Source of the DNA: Pseudonocardia broussonetiae
GTDB lineage: Bacteria > Actinomycetota > Actinomycetes > Mycobacteriales > Pseudonocardiaceae
Reading direction: 5' to 3'
Length of the DNA stretch: 64,000 nucleotides
Assembly: GCF_013155125.1 (NCBI RefSeq)
Contig: NZ_CP053564.1
Location: 1,061,501-1,125,500, forward strand
The notes beneath the pieces were generated by a model. The model saw only the letters and a list, made by a program, of their open reading frames with translations. It did no database searches and was not told the DNA's origin. Below are positions 55,952-63,923 of this stretch, piece after piece. Position numbers and translations under genes: made by a program. Every line of letters starts with the position of its first letter. The stretch's first letter is position 1.

Positions 55952-56994
55952 CGCTTGGCCGCCGGGCGCATCTCGGGCACGGTGAGCTGGCCGGCGTCGA
56001 CGATCAGCTCGTCGTCGAGGAGCAGGCTGTTGCCGCGCATCGGGATGTCGAAGTGGCAGGCGGTGTCGTTGGGCCCGCCGAGCTCGTTGTTGGGGCCGAT
56101 GGAGAACATGACGTTGCCGTAGAAGCTGCGCAGCTCCATGCCCATGCCCCCGCCGAACTGGGTCAGGCCGTGCCAGTGGGCGCGCTCGTCGAGTCCCCAC
56201 CCGACGTGGGACATGCCGTAGCCGCGGGGATCCTCGAAGCTCTCGATGTAGGAGCGCAGCAGGTCCGCGTCCAGGCCGGTGGAGCCGGCGCCGCCGCGGA
56301 TGTCGCGGATGAACCCGGCCTCGATGGTGATCTCGACGGGGGTCTGGACGTAGGTGTTGAACGGCAGCAGCACGTCACCGGGGGCCAGGACGATCTTGCC
56401 GTCGACGCCGTCGTCGGCGCCGCCGGTGAACACGAACGCGGCGGGCCAGTGGTCCCAGCGCCCGGGCTGGTCGGTGTAGCCGTACTCGCTCATCGTCGGG
56501 TAGACGCCCAGGCGGTAGGTGACGTCGGTGCCGTGCGGGCTGGTGATCCGCATGGTCTGGGCCTTGGCGAGCAGTTCGGCGCCGATCTCGACGCGCTCGC
56601 GCAGCTCGGTGGTCGGCATCAGCCGGGCCAGCAGCTCCGGGGGCTCGACCGCGGTCAGGATCCGGGTACCGGCGTCCTGGATGGCGAACTGCTCCTTGCT
56701 GAACAGCAGGAACGTGCAGTCCACCACCATGTCGACAGCCTGGAGCGCCTCGACGGCCAGCGGCAGCGACCCGAGCCCCGAGTCCCCCACCGCCCAGGCG
56801 CCGGCCGCGCTGACCGGCGAGGGGAGGCGCATGTGGTACGCCGCCGCGCCCAGCTTCTGCGCCGCCCACAGGAACGCGTCCGCGTACTCCGCCCGCTCGC
56901 CGCCCCTGGTCAGGACGACGACCGTCTCACCCTCGTGCACGCCCGACAGGCGCAGCTGCTCCAGGCAGATGTCGTTGAACAGGTTCTGGTCCAT
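55948..56994 (-). CDS. nicX: 2,5-dihydroxypyridine 5,6-dioxygenase
   Basis: NicX opens the ring of 2,5-dihydroxypyridine with O2 to give N-formylmaleamate, using iron(II) in an M29-aminopeptidase-like fold. The 348-residue protein aligns along its length with Pseudomonas NicX: VVDCTFLLFSKEQ, TRILTAVEPPELLARLMPT, MSEYGYTDQPGRWDHWPAAF, DVLLPFNTYVQTPVEI, GYGMSHVGWGLDERAHW, SFYGNVMFSIGPNNELGG and CHFDIPMR, the last with the His-x-Asp metal ligands. ATG 56994 has GGAGG eight bases upstream. It heads a two-gene operon with NicE and is preceded by promoter copy 2. Leucyl aminopeptidase annotation would be wrong for this subgroup. Confidence 0.93.
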   Translation of the reverse strand: MDQNLFNDICLEQLRLSGVHEGETVVVLTRGGERAEYADAFLWAAQKLGAAAYHMRLPSPVSAAGAWAVGDSGLGSLPLAVEALQAVDMVVDCTFLLFSKEQFAIQDAGTRILTAVEPPELLARLMPTTELRERVEIGAELLAKAQTMRITSPHGTDVTYRLGVYPTMSEYGYTDQPGRWDHWPAAFVFTGGADDGVDGKIVLAPGDVLLPFNTYVQTPVEITIEAGFIRDIRGGAGSTGLDADLLRSYIESFEDPRGYGMSHVGWGLDERAHWHGLTQFGGGMGMELRSFYGNVMFSIGPNNELGGPNDTACHFDIPMRGNSLLLDDELIVDAGQLTVPEMRPAAKR

Positions 56995-57013
56995 CGCGAC
57001 CACCTCCACTACC

Positions 57014-57042
57014 ATCCGAGCACGTATTATCCGAGTACGCAA
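57014..57042 (-). promoter_or_regulatory. nicotinate regulon promoter/operator, copy 2
   Basis: Read on the minus strand: -35 TTGCGT (57042-57037), 17-base spacer with CGTA-N9-TACG, -10 TCGGAT (57019-57014). It lies about 20 bases before the NicX start codon and agrees with copy 1 at 24 of 29 positions, including both boxes, ACGTG and the spacing. Some homology continues on either side (AACT upstream). Confidence 0.7.
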
Positions 57043-57070
57043 CAGTTGCGGCGGACGGTCTTCGCCCGGA

Positions 57071-57460
57071 TCAGCCGGTCCGCGCGCCCGGACCCTCGGG
57101 ATGGGCGAGGTCGTAGGCCCGCGACAACGTCTTCGGGACGACCAGGCGCCAGGCGTCGACGACGAGCTCGCGGGCCTCGACCGGGTCCAGCGCGGCGAGG
57201 GTCGCGTGGACCCGGTTGAACCGCAGGTCCGACGTCGACGGCAGGTGGAACCTGTTCGGGTCGCCCGCGACGAGCGCCTCCCGCTCCTCCTTCGGGAACG
57301 CGAAGCCCAGCACGGTCTCGTCCAGCGAGATCGCCACGTACACGATCTGCCCGACGCGGAACTCGAGCCGCCCGCGCACGTGCACCTCGTACGAGCGCTC
57401 CAGCCCGGCACCCAGCGGCCGGAGGTCCGCGACCCTGGCGCCCCGCCCGTTCCCGTCCAC
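57071..57460 (-). CDS. MmcQ/YjbR-family protein
   Basis: This 129-residue protein of the YjbR (cytosine-methyltransferase-associated) fold carries SYEVHVRGRLEFRVGQIVYVAIS, LGFAFPKEEREALVAGDPNRFHLPSTSDLRFNRVHATLAALDPVEARELVVDAWRLVVPKTLS, matching the C-terminal helix ELLTDAWR..APK. The family's function is unknown; some members bind DNA. The GTG at 57460 has AAGGGGGG nine bases upstream and is chosen over ATG 57520, which lacks a ribosome binding site. It is on the same strand as the ROK gene upstream (85-base gap) and near the NicX promoter, but shows no link to nicotinate metabolism. Confidence 0.8.
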   Translation of the reverse strand: MDGNGRGARVADLRPLGAGLERSYEVHVRGRLEFRVGQIVYVAISLDETVLGFAFPKEEREALVAGDPNRFHLPSTSDLRFNRVHATLAALDPVEARELVVDAWRLVVPKTLSRAYDLAHPEGPGARTG

Positions 57461-57545
57461 CGAGATGCACCCCCCTTGATCGCCCGTGCCGGGAAGACGC
57501 AGGGGCGGAGCGGGAGTCATCGGTCGTCGGCGCGTCGCCCCGGAG

Positions 57546-58706
57546 TCACGCGTCCGAGCGGGAGTCTCGCCCCGGCGCGGCGGTGGTGATGACCGTGCGC
57601 AGCTCGTGCAGGGCGTGGGTACGGGCACCGGTCAGCGAGGGGGCGTCGGTCAGCCGTGCTGCCCGGACCGGGACGTGGCGCGGGAGCCGCGCGAACTCGG
57701 CGGTGACGGCGTCGAGGACGGCGGGCTCGATGCCCCAGGCGCCGCCGAGGACGACGAGCGCCGGGTCGGAGAGGGCCACCGCTGCGGCGAGGACGCCGCA
57801 GACGGCCCGGGCGAGCGCGGTCGTCACGTCGGCCACACCGGGGCCGTCGCCGCGGACCGCGGCCAGCAGGACGGGCACGTCGATCGCCGTCGAGGACGGT
57901 CGGCGCAGCCGCAGCACGTCGAACACCTCGATCAGGGGCATGGCCCGCTCCCCCGGCCCGGCGACCAGGACGTGGGCGACCTCCCCGGCGAGGCCGGCGT
58001 GCCCGCGGCGGACGGCACCGTCGCTGACGACGGCGCAGCCGAGGCCCTCCCCCAGGTGCAGGTGGACGAAGTCGTCGAGGTCCGGATCGCCCGCGGCGGC
58101 GTCCCGCTCGGCCCGGGCGGCCCAGTTGACGTCGTTGTCGACCGACACCGGACCGTCGACGAACCGGGCCAGCACCTCGGAGGGCGCCAGCTCGCCGATC
58201 AGGAACGGGGAGTCGCGCAGGTGCACCAGTCGCCCGGAGGCCCGATCGACCGGGTCGGCCGCGCTCACCACCGCGAGCCGGGGCCGTCGCCGCGAGGTGC
58301 CGTCCTGCACCGCCTCGACCGCGGCCGTCAGGGCCTCGACGACCTGCGCGGCCCGTGCCGGTCGCGGGATCCCGACGGTCGCCGTGGCGGTCACGTCGCC
58401 GTGGGCGTCGACCCTCTCGGCCACGATCCCCTCCGGCGCGACGCCGACCACCAGAGCGTCGCCGACGTCCTCGGCCAGCCCGTAGTACGAGCCGACGCGC
58501 CCCCGCCCGGTCGTCCGCTCGCCGGTGTCGACCAGGAGGCCTGCCTCGCACAGCCGGCGCACGCTGTCGGAGACGGTGGGCTTGGACAGGCCCGTCCGCG
58601 CCGCGAGCTCGGCCCGGGTCAGCTGCCGCACCTCGGTCAGGGCGCGCAGCACGTGCTCGTCGGTCAGGGACCGCAGCAGGTCGAGCGACGGCTTGGCGGG
58701 GGGCAC
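57546..58706 (-). CDS. ROK-family transcriptional regulator (XylR/NagC-like)
   Basis: This 386-residue ROK protein has an N-terminal winged helix (DLLRSLTDEHVLRALTEVRQLTRAELAARTGLSKPTVSDSVRRLCEAGLLVDTGERTTGRGR) and a sugar-kinase-like fold (VSVDNDVNWAARAERDAA, HLGEGLGCAVVSDGAVRRGHAGLAGEVAH). The zinc-binding Cys cluster and the kinase EXGH residues are incomplete: AGEVAH is there, but no CxCGxxGC segment follows. It therefore acts as a regulator, not a kinase. It is divergent from the DUF1479 oxygenase gene. The inverted repeat at 58757-58785 is its likely operator. Confidence 0.9.
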   Translation of the reverse strand: MPPAKPSLDLLRSLTDEHVLRALTEVRQLTRAELAARTGLSKPTVSDSVRRLCEAGLLVDTGERTTGRGRVGSYYGLAEDVGDALVVGVAPEGIVAERVDAHGDVTATATVGIPRPARAAQVVEALTAAVEAVQDGTSRRRPRLAVVSAADPVDRASGRLVHLRDSPFLIGELAPSEVLARFVDGPVSVDNDVNWAARAERDAAAGDPDLDDFVHLHLGEGLGCAVVSDGAVRRGHAGLAGEVAHVLVAGPGERAMPLIEVFDVLRLRRPSSTAIDVPVLLAAVRGDGPGVADVTTALARAVCGVLAAAVALSDPALVVLGGAWGIEPAVLDAVTAEFARLPRHVPVRAARLTDAPSLTGARTHALHELRTVITTAAPGRDSRSDA

Positions 58707-58728
58707 GGCCGAAGCCTAGTAAGGACTC

Positions 58729-58786
58729 TTGCTTGAACGGCCGCCAGCCTCTACCGTCCTTTGGTAAGGAGTCCTCACCAAAGGAG
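58729..58786 (+). promoter_or_regulatory. promoter with inverted-repeat operator before the DUF1479 gene
   Basis: -35 TTGCTT (58729-58734), 17-base spacer, -10 TACCGT (58752-58757). A perfect 9-bp inverted repeat TCCTTTGGT (58757-58765) / ACCAAAGGA (58777-58785) with an 11-base centre starts at the -10 box and its right arm covers the AAAGGAG ribosome binding site. TAAGGA also recurs at 58719. Probable ROK repressor site at the transcription start; a ribosome-binding-site hairpin is possible if transcription starts earlier. Confidence 0.55.
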
Positions 58787-58791
58787 CTGGC

Positions 58792-60093
58792 ATGACGATC
58801 GCCCCGACCTCCGGCACCCCGACCCTGCCGGCGCTGCCCCACTGGGAGACCCCGCCCGCCGACCTGCGGGCGGCGACCCGGGAGATCAAGGCCGCGTTGC
58901 GGGCCCGCATCGCGGCGTCCGGACGGACGGTCGAGGAGGTCTTCGCCGTCGTCGAGGCCCGCGTCGCCGCACGGGTGGCCGAGATCGTCGCGGAGAAGGC
59001 GAGGGGCGAGACGGTCTGGCCGGTGATCGAGTACGCCGACATCGAGGCCGGCACCGTGCCCGCCGAGGAGCTGGCGCGGCTGCAGCGTCGCGGGTGCCTC
59101 GTCGTCCGCGGCCACTTCCCGCACGAGCAGGCCGTCCGGTGGGACCGCGAGGTCGTCGACTACGTCGAGGGCAACCGGTTCTTCGAGGACTACCGCGGCC
59201 CGGGTGACGACTTCTTCGGCAGCGTCGGCTCCCGGCCCGAGATCTACCCCGTCTACTGGTCACCCCCGCAGATGCAGGCCCGCCAGAGCGACCGGATGGC
59301 CCGCGTGCAGGCGTTCCTCAACAGCCGGTGGCGCCACGAGTCCGACGGCGTGCGGTGGTTCGACCCCGACCGCGACTCGCTCTACCCGGACCGCATCCGC
59401 CGCCGGCCGCCGGGCGCCGACTCGGGCGGGCTCGGCACCCACCTCGACCCCGGCACGCTCGACCTCTGGATGACCGAGGCCTACCAGCAGGCGTTCCGGC
59501 ACCTGTTCGACGGCACCGTCGAGCAGTACGACCCGTGGGACGCCGCCCACCGCACCGCGGGCCCGCAGTACCCCGGCACCACCATGTGCTCGGCGTTCCG
59601 CACCTTCCAGGGCTGGACCGCCCTCTCGGACATGGACCACGACCAGGGCGTGCTGCACACCGTGCCCGTCCCCGAGGCGATGGCCTACCTCATGCTCCGC
59701 CCGCTGCTGGCCGACGTCGCCGACGACGACATGTGCGGGGTGACGACCAACCAGGTCTTCCCGGCGAACGAGACGTGGCACCCCCTGCTCATGGAGGCGG
59801 TCACCGGCATCCCCGACGTGCGGGCCGGCGACTCCGTCTGGTGGCACTGCGACATGGTCCACGGCGTCGCCCCGGTGACCGACCAGAAGGGGTGGGGCAA
59901 CGTCATGTACATCCCCGCCGCCCCCTGGTGCCCGCGGAACGAGGTCTACGCCGCCGACGTGCGCGACGCGCTGAGCACCGGCTCGAGCCCCGGCGACTTC
60001 CCCGCCGAGCACTACGAGCGCACCTGGCCGGACCGCTTCACGACCGACGACCTGAACGACATCGGTCGACGCGGCCTCGGCCTGACCGGCTGA
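58792..60093 (+). CDS. DUF1479 (YbiU-like) 2-oxoglutarate/iron oxygenase-family protein
   Basis: This 433-residue protein matches the DUF1479/YbiU family: LQRRGCLVVRGHFPHEQA, then VYWSPPQMQARQSDRMARVQAFLN, the metal motif GTHLDPGTLDLWM (HxD) near residue 222, QGWTALSDMDHDQGVLHTVPV and the distal His in SVWWHCDMVHGVAPV near 356. The HxD...H set and the PTH-like Arg region fit the Fe(II)/2-oxoglutarate dioxygenase superfamily. The substrate is unknown. ROK regulation hints at a sugar or sugar-derived signal. ATG 58792 has AAAGGAG five bases upstream. Confidence 0.85.
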   Translation: MTIAPTSGTPTLPALPHWETPPADLRAATREIKAALRARIAASGRTVEEVFAVVEARVAARVAEIVAEKARGETVWPVIEYADIEAGTVPAEELARLQRRGCLVVRGHFPHEQAVRWDREVVDYVEGNRFFEDYRGPGDDFFGSVGSRPEIYPVYWSPPQMQARQSDRMARVQAFLNSRWRHESDGVRWFDPDRDSLYPDRIRRRPPGADSGGLGTHLDPGTLDLWMTEAYQQAFRHLFDGTVEQYDPWDAAHRTAGPQYPGTTMCSAFRTFQGWTALSDMDHDQGVLHTVPVPEAMAYLMLRPLLADVADDDMCGVTTNQVFPANETWHPLLMEAVTGIPDVRAGDSVWWHCDMVHGVAPVTDQKGWGNVMYIPAAPWCPRNEVYAADVRDALSTGSSPGDFPAEHYERTWPDRFTTDDLNDIGRRGLGLTG

Positions 60094-60104
60094 GGAGCAC
60101 GGGG

Positions 60105-60177
60105 TGGGCCCCCGGGGGATCGAACCCCGAACCCGCGGATTAAAAGTCCGCTGCTCTGCCGATTGAGCTAGAGGCCC
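60105..60177 (-). tRNA. tRNA-Lys (anticodon UUU)
   Basis: On the minus strand a 73-base cloverleaf: acceptor GGGCCTC (60177-60171) pairs with GGGGCCC (60112-60106) with one G-U and discriminator A at 60105. The D arm is TAGCTCAATCGGCAGAGC, the anticodon stem CGGAC/ (TTTTAAT) /CCGCG gives anticodon TTT, and the T loop is GGTTCGATCC. CCA is not encoded. It lies 11 bases after the DUF1479 stop. Confidence 0.95.
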
Positions 60178-60219
60178 CGGCCGCTCGCAGCGGCCCGGCC
60201 AGCCTACGACGCCGGGCGA

Positions 60220-60975
60220 TCAGGCGTACGTCCGGACGAGGCGCAGCACCTCGTCGGCGTCGGGGCCCTCCGCGGTGAGGCCGGAGGCGGCGGGATCGAG
60301 GCGGCGGGCCGCCACCAGGCAGAAGTCCAGGGCCGGGCCGAGGACCGTGGTGGTGGCGTTCCCGTCGCCGATCTGCCAGGTGCCGCCGTCGGGGGCGGTG
60401 AGGCGGGCGGCGACCGGGCCGGCGGGCGGGTCGAGGCCGGCGCGGGTGAAGGCGTAGGGCACGGTCCGGACGGCGAGGCGCGCGATGTGGCGCAGGCGCT
60501 CGCCCGGCACGAGCGCCGCGCCGACGGCCTCGGCGACGTCGTGGGTGTGGATCCAGGTCTCCGCCAGGCGCGTGGTCGCCATCGTGCGCGCGGGGAGGTC
60601 GGTGACGACCCAGGGCATCGGCCGGCGGGGGTCGGACTCCGCGAACAGGCCCCGCACCGCGGACGCCGCCGCCCGCCACCGCGCGTGGACCTCGGGTCCG
60701 GGAGCACCGCGCTCGCGCTCGACCATCACGCCCACCTGGTCGTCGACGGTGCCGTCCACGGGCTCGCCGGTGATCCGCGCCGCGGCCGCGGGGAAGCCGC
60801 CGTCGAGGCTCGCGACGACGAGCTCGTCGGTCTGCGCGAGGTGCAGGACGACGTCGGCCACCGACCACCCGGGGCAGGCGGGGACGGGGCGCGCCCAGCA
60901 GTCGGCGTCGAGGCCGGCGAGCACGTCGTCGAGCTCGCGGTGCTGCTCGGTCAGGGCCTGCACGATCGCGTCCAC
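60220..60975 (-). CDS. MDMPI/DinB-like mycothiol-dependent enzyme-family protein (TIGR03084-like)
   Basis: This 251-residue protein has an N-terminal DinB-like helical domain (LTEQHRELDDVLAGLDADCWARPVPACPGWSVADVVLHLAQTDELV) and metal-ligand His in VVLHLAQ and ETWIHTHDVAEAVG. A C-terminal MDMPI-type domain follows (LRHIARLAVRTVPYAFTRAG, TWQIGDGNATTTVLGPALDFCLVAARR). Family members include mycothiol-dependent maleylpyruvate isomerase; most others have unknown substrates. GTG 60975 is chosen because the domain begins directly there (VDAIVQALTEQH). In-frame sequence above it is antisense to the superoxide dismutase-like gene. Confidence 0.87.
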   Translation of the reverse strand: MDAIVQALTEQHRELDDVLAGLDADCWARPVPACPGWSVADVVLHLAQTDELVVASLDGGFPAAAARITGEPVDGTVDDQVGVMVERERGAPGPEVHARWRAAASAVRGLFAESDPRRPMPWVVTDLPARTMATTRLAETWIHTHDVAEAVGAALVPGERLRHIARLAVRTVPYAFTRAGLDPPAGPVAARLTAPDGGTWQIGDGNATTTVLGPALDFCLVAARRLDPAASGLTAEGPDADEVLRLVRTYA

Positions 60976-61077
60976 GGGCCCGATCCTGTCCTGCCGACCG
61001 GCGCGAGGGGAAGCGGACCGAAAGGAGTAACGGAGGGTGAGTATCGACTGCGTTGCGTGACCGTCCATCCTGTCGCC

Positions 61078-61662
61078 ATGCGCTCCTCCCGCCTCGTCGG
61101 ACCGGTCCTGATCGGCGTGCTCGCGCTCGGCGGGTGCAGCGGCGCCCTCGCGGCCGCCCCGAGCACCACGCCCACCACCACGCCCTCGCGCGACGTGCAG
61201 GTCAGCGCGACGTTCGGCACCGGCGGCGGCACCGCGACCACCTACGACCCGGAGCTGGTGCCGGTCGGGGCGCGGGGCGCGGTCAGCTCGAGCACCGGCG
61301 ACGACGGGACGACCGTCACCCTCGCGGTGCGCGGCCTGGAGCCCGACCGCCGCTACGGCGCGCACGCCCACACGCAGCCGTGCGGGCCGACGGGCGACCT
61401 GGCCGGTCCGCACTTCCAGTACGAGGTCGACCCGGTGCAGCCCAGCGTCGACCCGGCCTACGCGAACCCGCAGAACGAGATCTGGCTCGACCTCACCACC
61501 GACGGGTCGGGGGCGGGCAGCGCCACGACCGAGGTGCAGTGGTCCTTCCCGCGCGACCGGCGGGCGCAGTCGGTCATCGTCCACGCCATGCCGACGGCCA
61601 CCGATCCCGGCGAGGCGGGCACGGCGGGCGCCCGGGCGGCCTGCATCTCCGTGGACTTCTGA
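61078..61662 (+). CDS. Cu/Zn-superoxide-dismutase-family lipoprotein lacking zinc ligands
   Basis: This 194-residue exported protein carries a lipobox signal peptide (VLIGVLALGGC, Cys near residue 20), so it is anchored to the outside of the membrane. The SOD fold shows the copper ligands HAH near residue 94, His in AGPHFQY and His in SVIVHAMPT. The usual zinc loop (H...HAGDLGN) is replaced by VDPAYANPQNEIWLDLTTD, with no His or ligand Asp in register. Mycobacterial SodC is likewise a zinc-free enzyme, so a copper-only superoxide dismutase is plausible. A Cys pair (QPCG and AACI) could form the conserved disulfide. ATG 61078 is the only start that keeps the signal peptide. Confidence 0.82.
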   Translation: MRSSRLVGPVLIGVLALGGCSGALAAAPSTTPTTTPSRDVQVSATFGTGGGTATTYDPELVPVGARGAVSSSTGDDGTTVTLAVRGLEPDRRYGAHAHTQPCGPTGDLAGPHFQYEVDPVQPSVDPAYANPQNEIWLDLTTDGSGAGSATTEVQWSFPRDRRAQSVIVHAMPTATDPGEAGTAGARAACISVDF

Positions 61663-61681
61663 CGAGGGGGACAATCGGGGC

Positions 61682-62830
61682 GTGACCGCCTCGACCCGCT
61701 ACCGCCCGCTGCGCATCGGACCCTTCGTGTCCGAGACCCCGGTCGTGCTCGCGCCGATGGCCGGCATCACCAACGCCGGGTTCCGCCGCCTGTGCCGCGA
61801 GCAGGGCGCCGGCTTCTACGTGTGCGAGATGATCACCTCGCGCGGGCTGGTGGAGAAGAACCCGCTGACCCGCCGCATGATCGCGTTCTCCGACGACGAG
61901 CAGCCCCGCTCGATGCAGCTCTACGGCGTCGACCCGGTGGCGATGGGCCGCGCGGTGCGGATCGTCGCCGAGGAGGGCCTCGCCGACCACGTCGACATGA
62001 ACTTCGGCTGCCCCGTCCCCAAGGTCACGCGCAAGGGCGGCGGGGCCGCGCTGCCCTACAAGCGGCGCCTGTTCGAGGCGATCGTGAAGGCGGCCGTCGA
62101 CAACGCGGGCTCGATCCCGGTGACGGTCAAGATGCGCATCGGCATCGACGACGGCCGCCACACCTACCTCGACGCGGCGCAGCGCGCGGTCGGCGTCGGC
62201 GCGCAGGCCGTGGCGCTGCACGCCCGCACCGCGGCGCAGCGCTACTCCGGCACCGCGGACTGGTCGGCCATCGCGCGGCTGCGCGAGGCCGTGCCCAGCG
62301 AGATCCCGGTCCTGGGCAACGGCGACATCTTCAGCGCCGCCGACGCGCTCGCGATGGTCGACCGGACGGGCTGTGACGGCGTCGTCGTCGGCCGCGGCTG
62401 CCTCGGCCGCCCGTGGCTGTTCGGTGACCTCGAGGCCGCGTTCGCCGGCCGCCCGCTGCCCGAGCCGCCGACGCTGCGCCAGGTCGCGGCCACCATGCAC
62501 CGGCACGCAGAGCTCCTGCAGGAGCACATGCGCACCGACGCCGACCCGACCAAGGGCATCCGCGACATGCGCAAGCACGTCGCCTGGTACCTCAAGGGCT
62601 TCCCCGTGGGCCCGGAGGTCCGGCGCCGCCTCGGCCTCATCACCAGCGTCGACGAGCTCGACGAGCTCGTCTCCGAGCTCGACCTCGACCAGCCCTTCCC
62701 CGCGGAGGCCGACGGCCCGCGCGGCCGCCAGGGCTCCCCCGGCCGGGTCGTGCTGCCCGAGCACTGGCTCGACGACCCCGACGACGTCACCGTCCCCCTG
62801 GGTGCCGAGATGGAGAACTCCGGCGGCTAG
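61682..62830 (+). CDS. dusB: tRNA-dihydrouridine synthase
   Basis: DusB reduces specific uridines in the tRNA D-loop with FMN and NADPH. The 382-residue protein has the TIM-barrel motifs VVLAPMAGITNAGFRRLCREQGA, QLYGVDPVAMGRAV, HVDMNFGCPVPKVTRKGGGAAL (catalytic Cys), VTVKMRIGIDD, ALHARTAAQRYSG, VLGNGDIFSA and VVVGRGCLGRPWLF, followed by a C-terminal helical tRNA-binding region (KGIRDMRKHVAWYLKGFPVG). The GTG at 61682 is 19 bases after the superoxide dismutase-like gene, so they may share a transcript. The tRNA-Lys gene lies 1.5 kb away on the other strand, with no evident connection. Confidence 0.95.
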   Translation: MTASTRYRPLRIGPFVSETPVVLAPMAGITNAGFRRLCREQGAGFYVCEMITSRGLVEKNPLTRRMIAFSDDEQPRSMQLYGVDPVAMGRAVRIVAEEGLADHVDMNFGCPVPKVTRKGGGAALPYKRRLFEAIVKAAVDNAGSIPVTVKMRIGIDDGRHTYLDAAQRAVGVGAQAVALHARTAAQRYSGTADWSAIARLREAVPSEIPVLGNGDIFSAADALAMVDRTGCDGVVVGRGCLGRPWLFGDLEAAFAGRPLPEPPTLRQVAATMHRHAELLQEHMRTDADPTKGIRDMRKHVAWYLKGFPVGPEVRRRLGLITSVDELDELVSELDLDQPFPAEADGPRGRQGSPGRVVLPEHWLDDPDDVTVPLGAEMENSGG

Positions 62831-62971
62831 ACCCGCCTCCGCACCCCAACTCGTCGGGTGACCGGTGTTGATCTTCGATTCCCCGGTCGGGTGGCGCCGC
62901 GCGCGAAGGGGTGGCCCTGCTCAAGCGCCACGGGCGCGGAGTCGATGAGGGGGTACGAGAAGGAGGTGGGC

Positions 62972-63742
62972 ATGGTGGGAACGACGACGGGAACGCCGCC
63001 CCGGGCGGTAGCCCGGCACACGGCAGCCGCGGAGGAGCTCGCCGCGGAAGGTCGCTGGGAGGAGGCCTACGAGCACCTGCGCGCCGCGATGCGCGCACTC
63101 GGTGGACGCCCGGCGCCGACCGACGAGCTCGACCGCCTCCGCCGCGAGCACGCCGAGGCGCGCGAGCAGAGCCGCCGCGACAGCCTCACCGCCAGCTACA
63201 ACCGCCGCTACCTCGACGAGCGGCTGCTCGCGCTGCTCGACGCCCCCGTCCGCAGCGGCGCGCTCGGGCTGTCGGTCGCGATCGTCGACGCCGACCACTT
63301 CAAGCAGGTCAACGACACCTACGGGCACCAGTTCGGCGACCGCGTGCTGCAGCGGCTGGTCACCCTCCTGGACTCCGGCCTCCCCGACGGCGGGTTCTGC
63401 GCCCGCTACGGCGGCGAGGAGTTCGCCCTCGTGCTGCCCGACCACGACCTCACGGCCGCAGTCCGCGTCTGCGAGGCCGCCCGCGACCGGATCGACCGCT
63501 ACCCGTGGGCCGAGCTCGACCCCGGGCTGCGCGTGACGGTCAGCGCCGGCGTCGCGCACTCCGACAGCCACCCGCCGGAGGTCGAGCAGGTCGTCGGCGC
63601 CGCGGACGTGCTGCTCTACGCGGCCAAGAACGCCGGCCGCAACGCCGTCGCCTTCCGCGACCCGCGCACCGGCCTGGTCCGCCTGGCGGGGGCCGCCGCG
63701 CACCGCCGCGCCATCCCGCAGACCGAGCGCACCACCGGCTGA
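62972..63742 (+). CDS. GGDEF-domain protein, probable diguanylate cyclase
   Basis: This 256-residue cytosolic protein starts at ATG 62972 with AAGGAGG five bases upstream. An N-terminal helical region (residues 1-85, with RHTAAAEELAAEGRWEEAYEHLRAAMRAL resembling a TPR helix pair) leads to a GGDEF domain: DSLTASYNRRYLDERL, IVDADHFKQVNDTYGHQFGDRVLQRL, active-site loop RYGGEEFALVLP and AADVLLYAAKNAGRNAV. GGEEF and the metal Asp of VDADHFK are intact, so c-di-GMP synthesis is likely. The inhibitory RxxD site, expected nine and six residues before GGEEF, is absent (P and G there), so feedback control by that site is not expected. Confidence 0.9.
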   Translation: MVGTTTGTPPRAVARHTAAAEELAAEGRWEEAYEHLRAAMRALGGRPAPTDELDRLRREHAEAREQSRRDSLTASYNRRYLDERLLALLDAPVRSGALGLSVAIVDADHFKQVNDTYGHQFGDRVLQRLVTLLDSGLPDGGFCARYGGEEFALVLPDHDLTAAVRVCEAARDRIDRYPWAELDPGLRVTVSAGVAHSDSHPPEVEQVVGAADVLLYAAKNAGRNAVAFRDPRTGLVRLAGAAAHRRAIPQTERTTG

Positions 63743-63768
63743 CGACCCGCCGAACCGCGCACCTCCCG

Positions 63769-63802
63769 GCGTCCCGCGCACGTCCTGTCGTGCGCGGGAC
63801 GC
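63769..63802. terminator. intrinsic terminator after the GGDEF gene
   Basis: GCGTCCCGCGCACG (63769-63782), loop TCCTGT, then the exact complement (63789-63802): a 14-bp perfect stem 27 bases after the GGDEF stop codon, without a U-run. Nothing else was seen in the 181-base gap to the next start. Confidence 0.75.
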
Positions 63803-63923
63803 TGCTGCGTGCGCCGCCCGCGCCCGACCGGGGACGTCGCTGCGGCACGTGACCCGGCTGTGATCAAACCCGGGCGGCTCCGTACGCTCGTGTCCCGCTG
63901 AGTCGCGGGCCACGGGAGGTGCG

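Noticed and set aside
55948..56994. Leucyl aminopeptidase (M29)
   Set aside because: The protein shares the fold, but its motifs match 2,5-dihydroxypyridine dioxygenase throughout.
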